Origin: Rossellomorea arthrocnemi
GTDB taxonomy: Bacteria > Bacillota > Bacilli > Bacillales > Bacillaceae_B
DNA length: 37,214 bases
Reading direction: 5' to 3'
NCBI RefSeq assembly: GCF_904424705.1
Contig: NZ_CAJGBF010000027.1
Location: forward strand, 1-37,214
The notes beneath the pieces are model-generated. The model saw nothing but the letters and a program-made list of their open reading frames with translations, was not told where the DNA came from and searched no databases. The position numbers and the translations under genes are program-made. Position 1 is the first letter of the stretch; every line of letters begins with the position of its first letter. This document shows positions 15,720 to 24,251 of the stretch, piece after piece.

Positions 15720-15879
15720 AATTTTCCCTCCTCTCTACTTTCTCTATGAATATATGCCCATGTTACTAGAAATAGTATAACACTAAAGTTGATTCTAAAA
15801 ATTGTGTCTCCAATAAAGAATAGCATATTTTTCTTGGTTCTAAAACTGACGTACTCTTCCAAACCTCATTGATCAACAA

Positions 15880-15915
15880 AACAGGGATGATCATGTCTCA
15901 AAACATGATCATCCC
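15880..15915 (-). terminator. ylbB terminator
   Basis: The perfect 13-bp stem GGGATGATCATGT / ACATGATCATCCC lies seven bases after the ylbB stop codon and is followed on the minus strand by TGTTTTG. Confidence 0.75.
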
Positions 15916-15922
15916 TTTCAAA

Positions 15923-16360
15923 TTAAAATGGTTTATTCCTGAAGTTGGATTCCGAGATATTTTCCAATGCCACATATGCCTCTTTACCCAACGATTCCCT
16001 AATCGCAAGATCGCCTAGGGAAATCATACCTACTAAACGCTCCCCTTCCACGATGGGAAGTCTTCTGATCTGATTTTCAGCCATGATATGTGCAGCTTCT
16101 TCAGCTGACCCCTCAGGATTCGCAGTAATAAGGTGCTTGCTCATAATATCTTCTACCTTCGAAGAAGCAGGATGTTTTTCAGCAATACAGCGTAGGACGA
16201 TATCCCGGTCCGTCATCACTCCCACGATTCTTTCTCCATCCACAATAGGGATAGATCCAATATTATGTTCTTTCATTTTAAGTGCGACCTCATATACATT
16301 GTCGAGTAGCGAACATGTCTCAACATCCTTTGTCATAATATCCTTAATTTTGGTCATCAT
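15923..16360 (-). CDS. ylbB: CBS-domain protein YlbB
   Basis: The 145-residue cytoplasmic protein is a tandem pair of CBS motifs (roughly residues 5-60 and 70-125), each ending in an IPIVDGERIVGVMTDRDI- or LPIVEGERLVGMISLGD-type segment. CBS pairs bind adenine nucleotides or related ligands and usually regulate other proteins; stand-alone pairs like this have no fixed partner. Upstream GGAGGAGG precedes two consecutive ATG codons (16360 and 16357); I use the first. It is transcribed away from ylbA across a 258-base gap. Confidence 0.93.
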   Translation of the reverse strand: MMTKIKDIMTKDVETCSLLDNVYEVALKMKEHNIGSIPIVDGERIVGVMTDRDIVLRCIAEKHPASSKVEDIMSKHLITANPEGSAEEAAHIMAENQIRRLPIVEGERLVGMISLGDLAIRESLGKEAYVALENISESNFRNKPF

Positions 16361-16618
16361 GATCCTCCTCCTGCAATGAACATTTCATCTTCTATTTTTC
16401 AGCTTTCTCATGAAAGATATTCACCTTTTAAAAAAATCACCTTATTCAAATGATTCAAGACATTGCAAGATAAAGTTTTTTCCACTATTATTAAGGATGA
16501 GAACTACGCATTTAGTATCAATGTACATACACCGATATAAATGCTTCTACCATACGGACAGCATGAGTGTAACTGAATCTCGGATATTCACATGCAAGCC
16601 AATATAGGAGGAATTAAT

Positions 16619-16978
16619 ATGCGTTTTGAAGCAAATGAATTTGAAAGCTTAAAAGTTGATTTAAACCGATTGGACGAAATCATGGAATCTCACGGGTTGG
16701 TCCGTGCAGGTCAATGGGATTACGAGCGGGTGACCTATGATCGTAAATTCGAAATCAGAGAAGGCATTTTCTATTTACGGATTCAAGGTCTAGCCGTCGA
16801 AGGAGATATCGGAAAGCATGACGCTGTAATTCAATTAATGACTCCACTACTAGGGAAGCATTACTACCCCCACGGAGTAGAATACGGTGAAGGTGAAGAG
16901 TTCCCTAAACATCTTATCACTTCTTGTGAAAAACTCTTGGCGGATGTAAAAAAAGATGCAACAAACTTTGCTTGGTAA
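16619..16978 (+). CDS. ylbA: YlbA, YugN-like family protein
   Basis: A 119-residue soluble protein of the YugN-like family: a short alpha/beta domain with RFEANEFESLKVDLNRLDEI at the start and HYYPHGVEYGEGEEFP near the end. Function unknown. Start set at the ATG at 16619 because AGGAGG lies 7 bases upstream; the frame extends to 16592 without a site. It ends at a strong terminator. Confidence 0.92.
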   Translation: MRFEANEFESLKVDLNRLDEIMESHGLVRAGQWDYERVTYDRKFEIREGIFYLRIQGLAVEGDIGKHDAVIQLMTPLLGKHYYPHGVEYGEGEEFPKHLITSCEKLLADVKKDATNFAW

Positions 16979-16982
16979 CACA

Positions 16983-17029
16983 CCTTAAAGAAAAGACTGT
17001 CTGACTTACAGACAGTCTTTTCTTTAAGG
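16983..17029 (+). terminator. ylbA terminator, 21-bp perfect stem
   Basis: CCTTAAAGAAAAGACTGTCT with one more G pairs along its whole length with 17009-17029 around a five-base loop. Three T's follow. It begins four bases after the ylbA stop codon. Confidence 0.85.
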
Positions 17030-17191
17030 TTTTCCCACAATTTTCTTTTCATTACAATCCATTCTATATCACATTATGCTATGGATTAATGGATACAAAA
17101 CCTTCAAAATTTCACTTTCTTCCCACTGTTCTTTCTTCTCTGACTCTAATATAATAATAGTAAGAGGTTCCTGTTAGAAAGGGGTACACAA

Positions 17192-18250
17192 TTGTCCAAG
17201 TTTTTCACTAAAAAAGTATTGATGATTTCATTGATCATCATACTAATAGCCTTAATCGCATTTTTTATTCTTCCGGTCTCCGTAACATTGATTACTGCGA
17301 TCATCACCGCTCTCTTTCTTGAGCCTGCTGTTGCTTTTATCCAAAAACGCTTCTCAACAAAACGGAGATTCGCGGTTCTTTCCGTTTTTATTCTATTTTT
17401 GCTTCTTATTAGCGTTTCCTCGTTTTTCATCACTACTAAAGTGGTCGGGGAAGGAATCAAGCTTATCGAAGATGCACCAAAATACGTCAATCAATTAAGC
17501 GATATCTGGCTCGATTATGAAGATAGATTGTTGAATGCAACGGAGGACCTTCCTGATGAATTGGTGAAGAGCTTCAGCGAAGACGTTCAAAGCTTTCTAA
17601 ACAGCGGCAAAACAAAGATTCTTAATTCATTCAACATCGAAAGAATTAGCCTGTTTCTGTCCTATATACCAAATTATTTAGTGAGCTTTCTCGTTTACTT
17701 AATCGCTTTATTTCTATTCATGCTGGATTTGCCACGAATCAAGAAATCCATTTATGGTCACCTGAAAGAAAGAACAGCTGAGAAAGTGACCTTCATGACG
17801 TCAAGACTCACCTATGTCATTTTTGGATTTTTCAAGGCGCAATTTCTGGTCAGTATCATCATTTTTATCGTATCCTTGATCGGACTTCTTTTCATCGCTC
17901 CTGAAGTGGCGATCGTGATGTCGATCATCATTTGGATAATTGACTTTATCCCACTGATCGGATCCATAGTTGTGTTGGGTCCCTGGGCAATCTTCCATCT
18001 ATTGACTGGAAACCTCGCACTCGGAACCCAATTAGCCGTACTGGCCGCCATACTGTTGATCATCAGAAGAACCGTTGAACCGAAGGTAATGGGAAGCCAT
18101 ATCGGATTGTCCCCCCTTGCTACACTGATTGCCATGTATCTCGGTCTTAAGCTTTTTGGAGTGCTCGGATTCATTATCGGGCCGTTGTTACTCATCGTGT
18201 TTAACTCTGCAAAAGAAGCAGGTCTCATTAAAACAAATTTCAAACTGTAA
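17192..18250 (+). CDS. AI-2E family transporter (YtvI/PerM-like permease)
   Basis: A 352-residue membrane protein of the AI-2E exporter/PerM superfamily. Two membrane segments at the N-terminus (about 9-50), a third around 62-82, a soluble amphipathic stretch (about 85-150), then five further segments. The conserved C-terminal RRTVEPKVMGSHIGLSPLATLIAMYLGLKLFGVLGFIIGP is diagnostic. Members have been tied to autoinducer-2 export, ion/proton antiport and, for YtvI, sporulation; the substrate is undetermined. The start is a TTG at 17192 with AAAGGGG 7 bases upstream. It stands alone between terminators. Confidence 0.88.
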   Translation: MSKFFTKKVLMISLIIILIALIAFFILPVSVTLITAIITALFLEPAVAFIQKRFSTKRRFAVLSVFILFLLLISVSSFFITTKVVGEGIKLIEDAPKYVNQLSDIWLDYEDRLLNATEDLPDELVKSFSEDVQSFLNSGKTKILNSFNIERISLFLSYIPNYLVSFLVYLIALFLFMLDLPRIKKSIYGHLKERTAEKVTFMTSRLTYVIFGFFKAQFLVSIIIFIVSLIGLLFIAPEVAIVMSIIIWIIDFIPLIGSIVVLGPWAIFHLLTGNLALGTQLAVLAAILLIIRRTVEPKVMGSHIGLSPLATLIAMYLGLKLFGVLGFIIGPLLLIVFNSAKEAGLIKTNFKL

Positions 18251-18288
18251 AAGGACAAATCCCGTTTGAACGGGATTTGTCCTTTTTT
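18249..18288 (+). terminator. Terminator of the AI-2E-family permease gene
   Basis: AAGGACAAATCCCG / CGGGATTTGTCCTT with a six-base loop, followed by TTTTTT, begins at the stop codon. Confidence 0.88.
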
Positions 18289-18412
18289 ATCATGCATAAC
18301 CTTTTCACAAAGATTATTGATATTAAAATAGTAGCGCTGACCATTTCTTTTGCCACGACCGTTCTTACGCAGGGTTTACTCAGTTCCGCATAACAAATTT
18401 AATAGGTTTTAT

Positions 18413-18874
18413 TTAATAACCGAGTATCGCTCTGATAACAGAGGTTGTCTCTCCGCCTTTGTAAAAAACGTAAAGAAGCAGATATACGGCAACGCCTGTG
18501 ATGGCTGTGAAGAACCATATGAAGCTCGTAATCGGTCCAAGCTTGCGATGCTTCTTCAACTGGTCTTTATAACCAGTCCAGAGGCTCAAAATGCCAAATA
18601 CGGCACCTGTTGTGGCTAACGTAATATGAAACACCAGGAAAATCGTATAATAAACCTTTATCTCATCAGGGCCGCCAAATGATGTGTTCCCGACAAAGAT
18701 TGTCCTGCTTAAATAGATAACGAAAAAGATAAGGGCAAAGATTCCTGCAAGTGTCATCGTTTTCTGATGCTGCTCGATCTTTCGCTGTTTAATCTGCCAC
18801 CAGCCTATCGCAACAGTAACAGCACTTAATACGATAAAACTGGTGCTAATGGTAGGTAAAATAGGTAAATCCAT
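18413..18874 (-). CDS. ctaM: CtaM (YozB), DUF420 cytochrome oxidase assembly protein
   Basis: A 153-residue membrane protein with four predicted segments and the DUF420 histidines (EQHQKTM, FHITLAT, KKHRKLG). CtaM is required for a functional aa3-type oxidase in Staphylococcus aureus, and YozB (CtaM) takes part in cytochrome c oxidase biogenesis in B. subtilis. Its position directly after ctaG supports that role; in B. subtilis yozB lies elsewhere. AGAGAGG precedes the ATG by about 8 bases. A hairpin between ctaG and ctaM suggests partly separate transcription. I see no clear terminator after it. Confidence 0.9.
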   Translation of the reverse strand: MDLPILPTISTSFIVLSAVTVAIGWWQIKQRKIEQHQKTMTLAGIFALIFFVIYLSRTIFVGNTSFGGPDEIKVYYTIFLVFHITLATTGAVFGILSLWTGYKDQLKKHRKLGPITSFIWFFTAITGVAVYLLLYVFYKGGETTSVIRAILGY

Positions 18875-18893
18875 CTCGTTTCCTCTCTTTTCT

Positions 18894-18929
18894 AAAAAAT
18901 TCTAACAGGTGCCATCCACGAGCCTGTTA
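18894..18929 (-). terminator. Terminator-like hairpin between ctaG and ctaM
   Basis: TAACAGG / CCTGTTA (18923-18929 and 18903-18909) with a 13-base loop is followed on the minus strand by AGAATTTTTT, just before the ctaM ribosome binding site. A second hairpin without a T tract (TACAGG / CCTGTA arms) lies closer to the ctaG stop. Read-through to ctaM may be reduced. Confidence 0.5.
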
Positions 18930-18986
18930 AATGAAAACTATGTACATACAGGAATAACAACACTTCCTGTTATCCCTGTATCCCTT

Positions 18987-19895
18987 TTATTGCTCAGGCA
19001 GAGTGGATTCTGGAATGGGATCATAGGAAACCTTCTCCTGCTGCTCCTGATCCTTCCTATACCATTGGAAAAACAAATTGAACAGGACCACTCCAAACAC
19101 AATCTCCTGAATTATTTTCATCAGGACCCCGCCGAGCTGTTGATCGTTTAAAGTTGACATAGACGTAAATAACTCCGGTCCAGTCAGGGTCAATCCTTCA
19201 AGTGTATTCACAGGCACACAAAGAGATAGCGCTTTGAGCCATTCATTTGGATCATAATAGGTAGCATACATCGGGTTTTCTGCAAAGATGATCAATCCGC
19301 ATGCCGGAGTCAGTAACACAGCACTCCCAAGTATATATCCAATTCGCTTTAATCCACTTAACTCAATATCTTCATCCGCAGGGTTGATTAATGGCCACCA
19401 CATGAATACGGCTAGAATAAATAAAGTAAATGTAGCAATTCCATGGAGTGTGACGTCAGTACGTACATTATCGAAAACTAACGGAATATGGTAAATTGAA
19501 AAAACAACGTTAAATGACAATAATGATATTAACGGTTTTGTCATAAAACTGAAGATCTGTTTTACAACGGGTAATTCAATCGTGGCTTTCCAAACCCAAT
19601 CCGGTATGCCCAATATCAACAATGGGGTAAAGACGAGGAATAAAAAAGCCATCTGCGTCATATGGGCAGAAAACAATATCCCACTGAGAACCTCTACCGG
19701 TGACCCCTTGATAGCGTAAAGCAGAATCATCGAAACAAGGAAAAAAGCGGCTTCTTTACCAGTCAGCTTCTTGTTCTCTCTAAAAATGCTCCTCCACTTT
19801 ATCGTGATCAAAAAATAGAGTACAGTCATAAACACTAACGTCATGAGAAAAAACGGGCTCCATAACGCCATAAAACCAAAAATACCTAAAGGCAT
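18987..19895 (-). CDS. ctaG: Cytochrome c oxidase assembly factor CtaG
   Basis: A 302-residue protein with about seven membrane segments of the caa3_CtaG family, required for assembly of the caa3 oxidase in B. subtilis. It acts in the cytoplasmic membrane. Family marks include LLFSAHMTQMAFLFLVFTPLLILGIPDWVW (shown here only as LFSAHMTQMAFLFLVF) and HGIATFTLFILAVFMWWPLIN. GAGGTG lies 5 bases before the ATG. A terminator and a palindromic repeat separate it from ctaF, so it may have its own promoter or depend on read-through, whereas in B. subtilis it closely follows ctaF. Confidence 0.93.
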   Translation of the reverse strand: MPLGIFGFMALWSPFFLMTLVFMTVLYFLITIKWRSIFRENKKLTGKEAAFFLVSMILLYAIKGSPVEVLSGILFSAHMTQMAFLFLVFTPLLILGIPDWVWKATIELPVVKQIFSFMTKPLISLLSFNVVFSIYHIPLVFDNVRTDVTLHGIATFTLFILAVFMWWPLINPADEDIELSGLKRIGYILGSAVLLTPACGLIIFAENPMYATYYDPNEWLKALSLCVPVNTLEGLTLTGPELFTSMSTLNDQQLGGVLMKIIQEIVFGVVLFNLFFQWYRKDQEQQEKVSYDPIPESTLPEQ

Positions 19896-19988
19896 CTTCT
19901 CACCTCATTTCACAATTAACACCTACCCCCATTATACTGACAACCCTCCCCCACTTCAACGTAAGGTCATGACAAGTTCTTGACAATT

Positions 19989-20113
19989 AGAAAAGCGGAG
20001 GGGCTTTGCTCAGAGGCGACAAGCATATGGCGAACCATCCGGAAAGGCGCTTTTTGCCTTTTTGGATGGTTTGACATATGACCTCGAGCCTCTAAGCCCC
20101 GGAGCTGGACAAC
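19989..20113 (+). repeat. Long palindromic Bacillaceae intergenic repeat, complete copy
   Basis: The element begins AGAAAAGCGGAGG and ends GGAGCTGGACAACA. Between these lies a near-continuous inverted repeat of about 100 bases: GGGGCTT / AAGCCCC, AGAGGC / GCCTCT, CATATG / CATATG, AACCATCC / GGATGGTT and AAAGGC / GCCTTT, with small interruptions. I recognise the head and tail sequences as a recurrent intergenic element in Bacillaceae, but know no accepted name or function. As RNA it would be one long hairpin on either strand. Confidence 0.7.
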
Positions 20114-20114
20114 A

Positions 20115-20151
20115 AGAAAAGCGGAGGCGGGTTGGTCAGGCCCGACAAGCA
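20115..20151 (+). repeat. Truncated second copy of the palindromic repeat
   Basis: Directly after the complete copy, AGAAAAGCGGAGG recurs and continues with CGGGTTGGTCAGGCCCGACAA, cut here to 20 bases or fewer per run: CGGGTTGGTCAGG then CCCGACAAGCA. It matches the head of the element and then stops, lacking the palindrome's right half and tail. The arrangement is head-to-tail. Confidence 0.6.
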
Positions 20152-20176
20152 CATTCCCTATATTCAAACCATAATC

Positions 20177-20206
20177 AAAAAAAGTCAGCCGTAGCGGCTG
20201 ACTTTT
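20177..20206 (-). terminator. ctaF terminator
   Basis: AAAAGTCAGCC / GGCTGACTTTT with a five-base loop, followed by seven T on the minus strand, ends three bases from the ctaF stop codon. It closes the ctaC-D-E-F transcript. Confidence 0.85.
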
Positions 20207-20208
20207 CT

Positions 20209-20541
20209 TTAAATCCATACAATTGTTAAAAATGTTAGCACTGTGATAAATGCAACAAGTGCACCAGAATACAGGAACAATGAAGGTGCTTCATGACCTT
20301 TATGACTCATATGCATGAAGTAATAAAGTTGAAAAATGAGCTGAACGACTGCTAGTAAGAGGATAAAAGGTACAATAAAGTACTTATCGAAATCCCCTGC
20401 CACTGCAATAAATGCCACTAATGTTAAGAAAATCATTAGCATGAAGGAAGTTAGCTGCATTTTCATGTCTTCTGCATTCTTCTTACGACGATATTCGTAA
20501 TCTACACTTGGGTTACCTGAAGTTGATTGTTGATTCGCCAT
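20209..20541 (-). CDS. ctaF: Cytochrome c oxidase subunit IVB
   Basis: The 110-residue protein has a hydrophilic N-terminus with RRKKNAEDMKMQL and three membrane segments, with FQLYYFMHMSHKGHE between the second and third. This is the subunit IV of Bacillus-type caa3 oxidase. Its start lies four bases after the ctaE stop, with GGTGGG inside the end of ctaE, so the two are translationally coupled. Last gene of the structural operon. Confidence 0.95.
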   Translation of the reverse strand: MANQQSTSGNPSVDYEYRRKKNAEDMKMQLTSFMLMIFLTLVAFIAVAGDFDKYFIVPFILLLAVVQLIFQLYYFMHMSHKGHEAPSLFLYSGALVAFITVLTFLTIVWI

Positions 20542-20545
20542 CAGT

Positions 20546-21175
20546 TTATCCCACCATTCCCATTAAGTATACTACTGTAAAGATAAATACCCATACAACG
20601 TCGATAAAGTGCCAGTATAGAGAAGCTAAGTAGAACTTTGGAGCGTTGTATAGATTTAATCCACGTTTTGCATTACGAAGCATTAAGCTGACGATCCAAA
20701 GAAGACCGAATGCAACGTGTCCCCCGTGGAATCCTACGAGTGTGTAAAAGGCAGAACCAAATGCACTACTAGTGAAAGTATGCCCGTATTCGTGTACGTA
20801 ATGATTAAACTCGTAAATTTCTAATCCAAGGAATCCTGCACCGAGAAGAACGGTGATTAATAACCAGGCCTGCATCCGTTGGAAATTATAGTTTTTCATG
20901 TGATACATCGCGTACACACTCGTTAATGAGCTTGTTAAAAGAAGCATCGTTGCTAAAAACGAAAGTGGTAAATCAAAAAGATCGGTTGTTAGTGCATGAC
21001 TATCACTGGGAACTCTGTTTTTAAGTGCCAAATATGTTGCGAAAAGTGAACCAAACAGGACCGTTTCTCCTCCAAGGAAGAACCAGAATCCCATAAATTT
21101 ATTCTTCCCCTCAAGGGTAGCCTTTTCAGGGGAGGCCGGCCAGGTCTTTGGCGTGAATTTTTCTTCAGCGTGCAT
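20546..21175 (-). CDS. ctaE: Cytochrome c oxidase subunit III
   Basis: A 209-residue, five-helix subunit III of the heme-copper oxidase. KFMGFWFFLGGETVLFGSLFATY in the first helix (with the conserved Glu), HGGHVAFGLLW and LYWHFIDVVWVFIF are family signatures. It stabilises the core and its proton pathway. Its ATG shares one base with the ctaD stop codon (TAATG), indicating coupled translation. Length matches B. subtilis CtaE. Confidence 0.97.
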   Translation of the reverse strand: MHAEEKFTPKTWPASPEKATLEGKNKFMGFWFFLGGETVLFGSLFATYLALKNRVPSDSHALTTDLFDLPLSFLATMLLLTSSLTSVYAMYHMKNYNFQRMQAWLLITVLLGAGFLGLEIYEFNHYVHEYGHTFTSSAFGSAFYTLVGFHGGHVAFGLLWIVSLMLRNAKRGLNLYNAPKFYLASLYWHFIDVVWVFIFTVVYLMGMVG

Positions 21176-23043
21176 TATGCCTTACCCCCTTTATCGTCAT
21201 CCATTAAATCTTCCTTATGCACATGATAACCATGGTCATCAACTACAGAACGAAGGAACATGGATCCCAATGTGATCAACATACCGATGATCAGTACCGG
21301 TAATGCCCAAGCCTTATCATCCACATGATACATTGCACCGAATGCTGCAATGAATAATCCAAGTGAGATAAAGAATGGCAGAATCGAATTATTCGGCATA
21401 TGAATATCCCCGATAGGTTCAGCAGGAGTCAATCCTTTGTTCCCTTCCATTTTCTCTAACCAATAAGCATCCAAACCACGGATAAGTGGCGTTTGCTTAA
21501 AGTTATAGAAAGGTGGTGGTGATGGAATCGCCCACTCAATGGTACGTCCGTCTCCCCAAGGGTCATTGGATACCTTCACACCTTTAACCTGTGTGGAAAT
21601 GATATTGATTACATAAACGATTACGGCAACACCCATGAATCCTGCACCGATGGAACTGATTAAGTTAGCCGTTTCGAAGCCTTGACCAGGCAAGAACGTC
21701 CAAACACGTCGCGGCATTCCCATTAGACCAAGGAAATGCTGGATGAAGAACGTTAAGTGGAATCCGATAAAGAATAACCAGAAAGCGATCTTCCCTAAGA
21801 AATCATTTAACATTGTTCCAAACATTTTTGGCCAGTAGTAATGAGTACCAGCTAACAGGGCAAATACTACACCACCTACGATAACGTAATGGAAGTGGGC
21901 AACAACGAAATACGTATCATGGAATTGATAATCTGCTGCTGCAGATGCTAACATGATTCCCGTTACCCCACCGGCTACGAATGTAGGGATGAAGGCTACT
22001 GCGTAAAGCATTGGAGTAGTAAACCTCAAACTTCCTCCCCACATGGTAAGAAGCCAGTTAAAGATCTTAATACCTGTCGGAACGGCAATGGCCATTGTAG
22101 CAACGGCGAAGATAGCATTTGCTATCGGTCCCAAACCAACGGTAAACATATGGTGAGCCCATACCATGAATCCTAAGAAACCAATCAATACGGTTGCAAA
22201 TACCATGGATGAGTAACCAAATAAGCGTTTTCTTGAGAAGTGTGGAATGATTTCCGAGAAAATTCCGAATGCCGGTAATACTAGGATGTATACTTCAGGG
22301 TGACCGAAGATCCAGAAGAAGTGTTCCCAGATAATCGTGTTCCCTCCATTCGCAACATCAAAGAAATTCGCTCCAAACATACGATCGAATAACATTAAGA
22401 ACAGACCCACCGTCAAGGCTGGAAATGCGAATAAAATAAGTGCCGATGTAACAAATACAGTCCAGGTGAACAGTGGCATACGCATATAGGTCATCCCCGG
22501 AGCACGCATATTAATGATGGTCACAAGGAAGTTGATACCCCCTATCAGTGTCCCCGCACCGGCAATCTGTAACCCTAATACATAGAAGTCGATTCCATGA
22601 CCGGGTGATGCCATGGAAAGTGATGCGTAAGATGTCCATCCTGCATCAGGCGCCCCTCCCATAAACCATGAAAGATTCAGGAATACTCCTCCTAAGAAGA
22701 ATAACCAGAACCCTAATGAGTTTACGAATGGAAACGCAACGTCACGAGCACCGATTTGCAGTGGGACAACGGCATTCATGAATGCAAATATTAAAGGCAT
22801 GGCAGCCAAGAATATCATCGTTGTACCGTGCATGGTTAATAATTCGTTGTATAAACCCGCACTAACAAAATCATTGTTAGGAACGGCAAGTTGTATACGA
22901 ATGATAAGAGCTTCTAAACCACCGACAAGGAAGAAGAATCCCCCTGCCATTAGGTAAAGGATGGCGATCTTTTTATGGTCTACAGTTGTCATATAGTCCC
23001 ATACTGTCGCGCCGAAGCCTTTTTTCTGTGCATAGCTACTCAC
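21175..23043 (-). CDS. ctaD: Cytochrome c oxidase subunit I (caa3-type)
   Basis: The 622-residue catalytic subunit reduces oxygen to water at a heme a3-CuB centre and pumps protons across the membrane. Ligand motifs are present: LLTMHGTTM (heme a His), the GHPEVYILVLPAFGIFSEI helix with the CuB His and Tyr crosslink region, WAHHMFTVGL (two CuB His) and FVVAHFHYVI (heme a and a3 His). The C-terminal extension beyond the 12-helix core is typical of Bacillus caa3 enzymes. It starts with GTG at 23043, 7 bases after GGGAGG, and lies 29 bases from ctaC. Confidence 0.98.
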   Translation of the reverse strand: MSSYAQKKGFGATVWDYMTTVDHKKIAILYLMAGGFFFLVGGLEALIIRIQLAVPNNDFVSAGLYNELLTMHGTTMIFLAAMPLIFAFMNAVVPLQIGARDVAFPFVNSLGFWLFFLGGVFLNLSWFMGGAPDAGWTSYASLSMASPGHGIDFYVLGLQIAGAGTLIGGINFLVTIINMRAPGMTYMRMPLFTWTVFVTSALILFAFPALTVGLFLMLFDRMFGANFFDVANGGNTIIWEHFFWIFGHPEVYILVLPAFGIFSEIIPHFSRKRLFGYSSMVFATVLIGFLGFMVWAHHMFTVGLGPIANAIFAVATMAIAVPTGIKIFNWLLTMWGGSLRFTTPMLYAVAFIPTFVAGGVTGIMLASAAADYQFHDTYFVVAHFHYVIVGGVVFALLAGTHYYWPKMFGTMLNDFLGKIAFWLFFIGFHLTFFIQHFLGLMGMPRRVWTFLPGQGFETANLISSIGAGFMGVAVIVYVINIISTQVKGVKVSNDPWGDGRTIEWAIPSPPPFYNFKQTPLIRGLDAYWLEKMEGNKGLTPAEPIGDIHMPNNSILPFFISLGLFIAAFGAMYHVDDKAWALPVLIIGMLITLGSMFLRSVVDDHGYHVHKEDLMDDDKGGKA

Positions 23044-23072
23044 GATTAAACCTCCCTTTTACTAATCCCCAA

Positions 23073-24149
23073 TTAATCTTGAACCTTTAAGCCCATTAAA
23101 TACTCTGCAAGTGCATCAATTTCTTCTTCCTGCAGGTTACCATATGTACCTGTCATTTTATTACCAGGTTTGTATTGCTCAGGATCAGAAATCCAGTTTT
23201 TCAACTCTTCTTCATTATGATCTAATACGCCGGCGATACGTGAACGTTCACCGAAATTAGATAAGTTTGGAGCAAGTCGGGCAGACTCAGGTCTTCCATC
23301 CTGTGGAGATACCGCATGACAGCTTAAGCATTTTTTGTTAAAGATTTCTTGTCCTTGCTGCGCTAAGTCAGAAGTCGGTTTTGGTTCTCCTGCATTTTTC
23401 ATATCTTCAACCCAAGCTGTAAATTCTTCTTTAGGAAGCGCTTTAACTTTAAAGTCCATCAAAGCATGTGAAGGACCACAAAGCTCGGCACATTTTCCAT
23501 AGAACAATCCGCCTGCCTCTTTGGATTTATCCCCGTCAAATTCAAGGAAGAACTTATTCACACCGTCTACATTTGTATCAATCTTTCCTCCTGCTGCAGG
23601 AATCCAGAATGAATGTTTTACATCTGAAGCCGTTACATTGAAGTAAACCTTTTGATCCGTTGGGACAACTAAATCCTGAGATGTTATGATTTTTTCATCG
23701 GGATATTCAAATTCCCACCAGTAAAGGTTGGCGCGAACATTAACGACTAATGCCTCACGATTCCCGTCTGAATCTTTTTTGTCCATTGCCTTGGTATCCG
23801 CTAACTGGAATGTTGCCGTAACGGTAGGCACAGCCAGAATTAGAAGCAGGATGATTGGAATAACTGTCCACAAAATTTCAAGTGTGTGACTTCCTTCTAC
23901 CTGTTTAGGGATTTTTGTATCCCCTTTCTTTCTACGGAAACGAACGATCGCAACCATATAGACAACCATGACGACAATGATGACCAATACCATAATTAAT
24001 GTAGCAAGTATCATCAGATCGTATTGTGTCTGTGCTACTTCGCCAGCTGGCTGCAATGTGGAGAGAAATGGCTCTCCACAGCCAGAAAGAACTAGCGCTA
24101 ACATTGCTACAATTGAAAATAAGCGCCACTTAGATAGCCTTGCTTTCAT
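23073..24149 (-). CDS. ctaC: Cytochrome c oxidase subunit II with fused cytochrome c domain
   Basis: A 358-residue lipoprotein: signal peptide with lipobox LSGC (Cys24), two membrane helices, a cupredoxin domain with the CuA site (CAELCGPSHALM), and a C-terminal cytochrome c domain with heme-binding CLSCH (Cys274-His278) and probable axial Met332. The fused cytochrome c defines a caa3 oxidase and accepts electrons on the outer face of the membrane. The ATG follows AGAGGGG by about 12 bases. It is the first gene of ctaC-D-E-F, 102 bases after ctaB. Confidence 0.97.
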   Translation of the reverse strand: MKARLSKWRLFSIVAMLALVLSGCGEPFLSTLQPAGEVAQTQYDLMILATLIMVLVIIVVMVVYMVAIVRFRRKKGDTKIPKQVEGSHTLEILWTVIPIILLLILAVPTVTATFQLADTKAMDKKDSDGNREALVVNVRANLYWWEFEYPDEKIITSQDLVVPTDQKVYFNVTASDVKHSFWIPAAGGKIDTNVDGVNKFFLEFDGDKSKEAGGLFYGKCAELCGPSHALMDFKVKALPKEEFTAWVEDMKNAGEPKPTSDLAQQGQEIFNKKCLSCHAVSPQDGRPESARLAPNLSNFGERSRIAGVLDHNEEELKNWISDPEQYKPGNKMTGTYGNLQEEEIDALAEYLMGLKVQD

Positions 24150-24251
24150 AGCTTAATCAAACCCCTCTTTCATGTAATGTACTTTTGAATAAAACAAGGA
24201 CCCATAAAAATATCTATTTGGATTTCTTATCAGAAAGAATTCCCACTAATC

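Larger units (their letters stand above)
19896..20208. other. Intergenic region between ctaF and ctaG
   Basis: This 313-base gap holds, from right to left, the ctaF terminator, the truncated repeat, the complete palindromic repeat and a 90-base stretch with the ctaG ribosome binding site. I see no good promoter for ctaG in the last stretch. The short ORF across the repeat is not credible. Confidence 0.55.

Noticed and set aside
17812..18297. 161-residue ORF antisense to the AI-2E-family permease
   Set aside because: It begins beyond the terminator hairpin without a ribosome binding site and mirrors the coding frame of the real gene.
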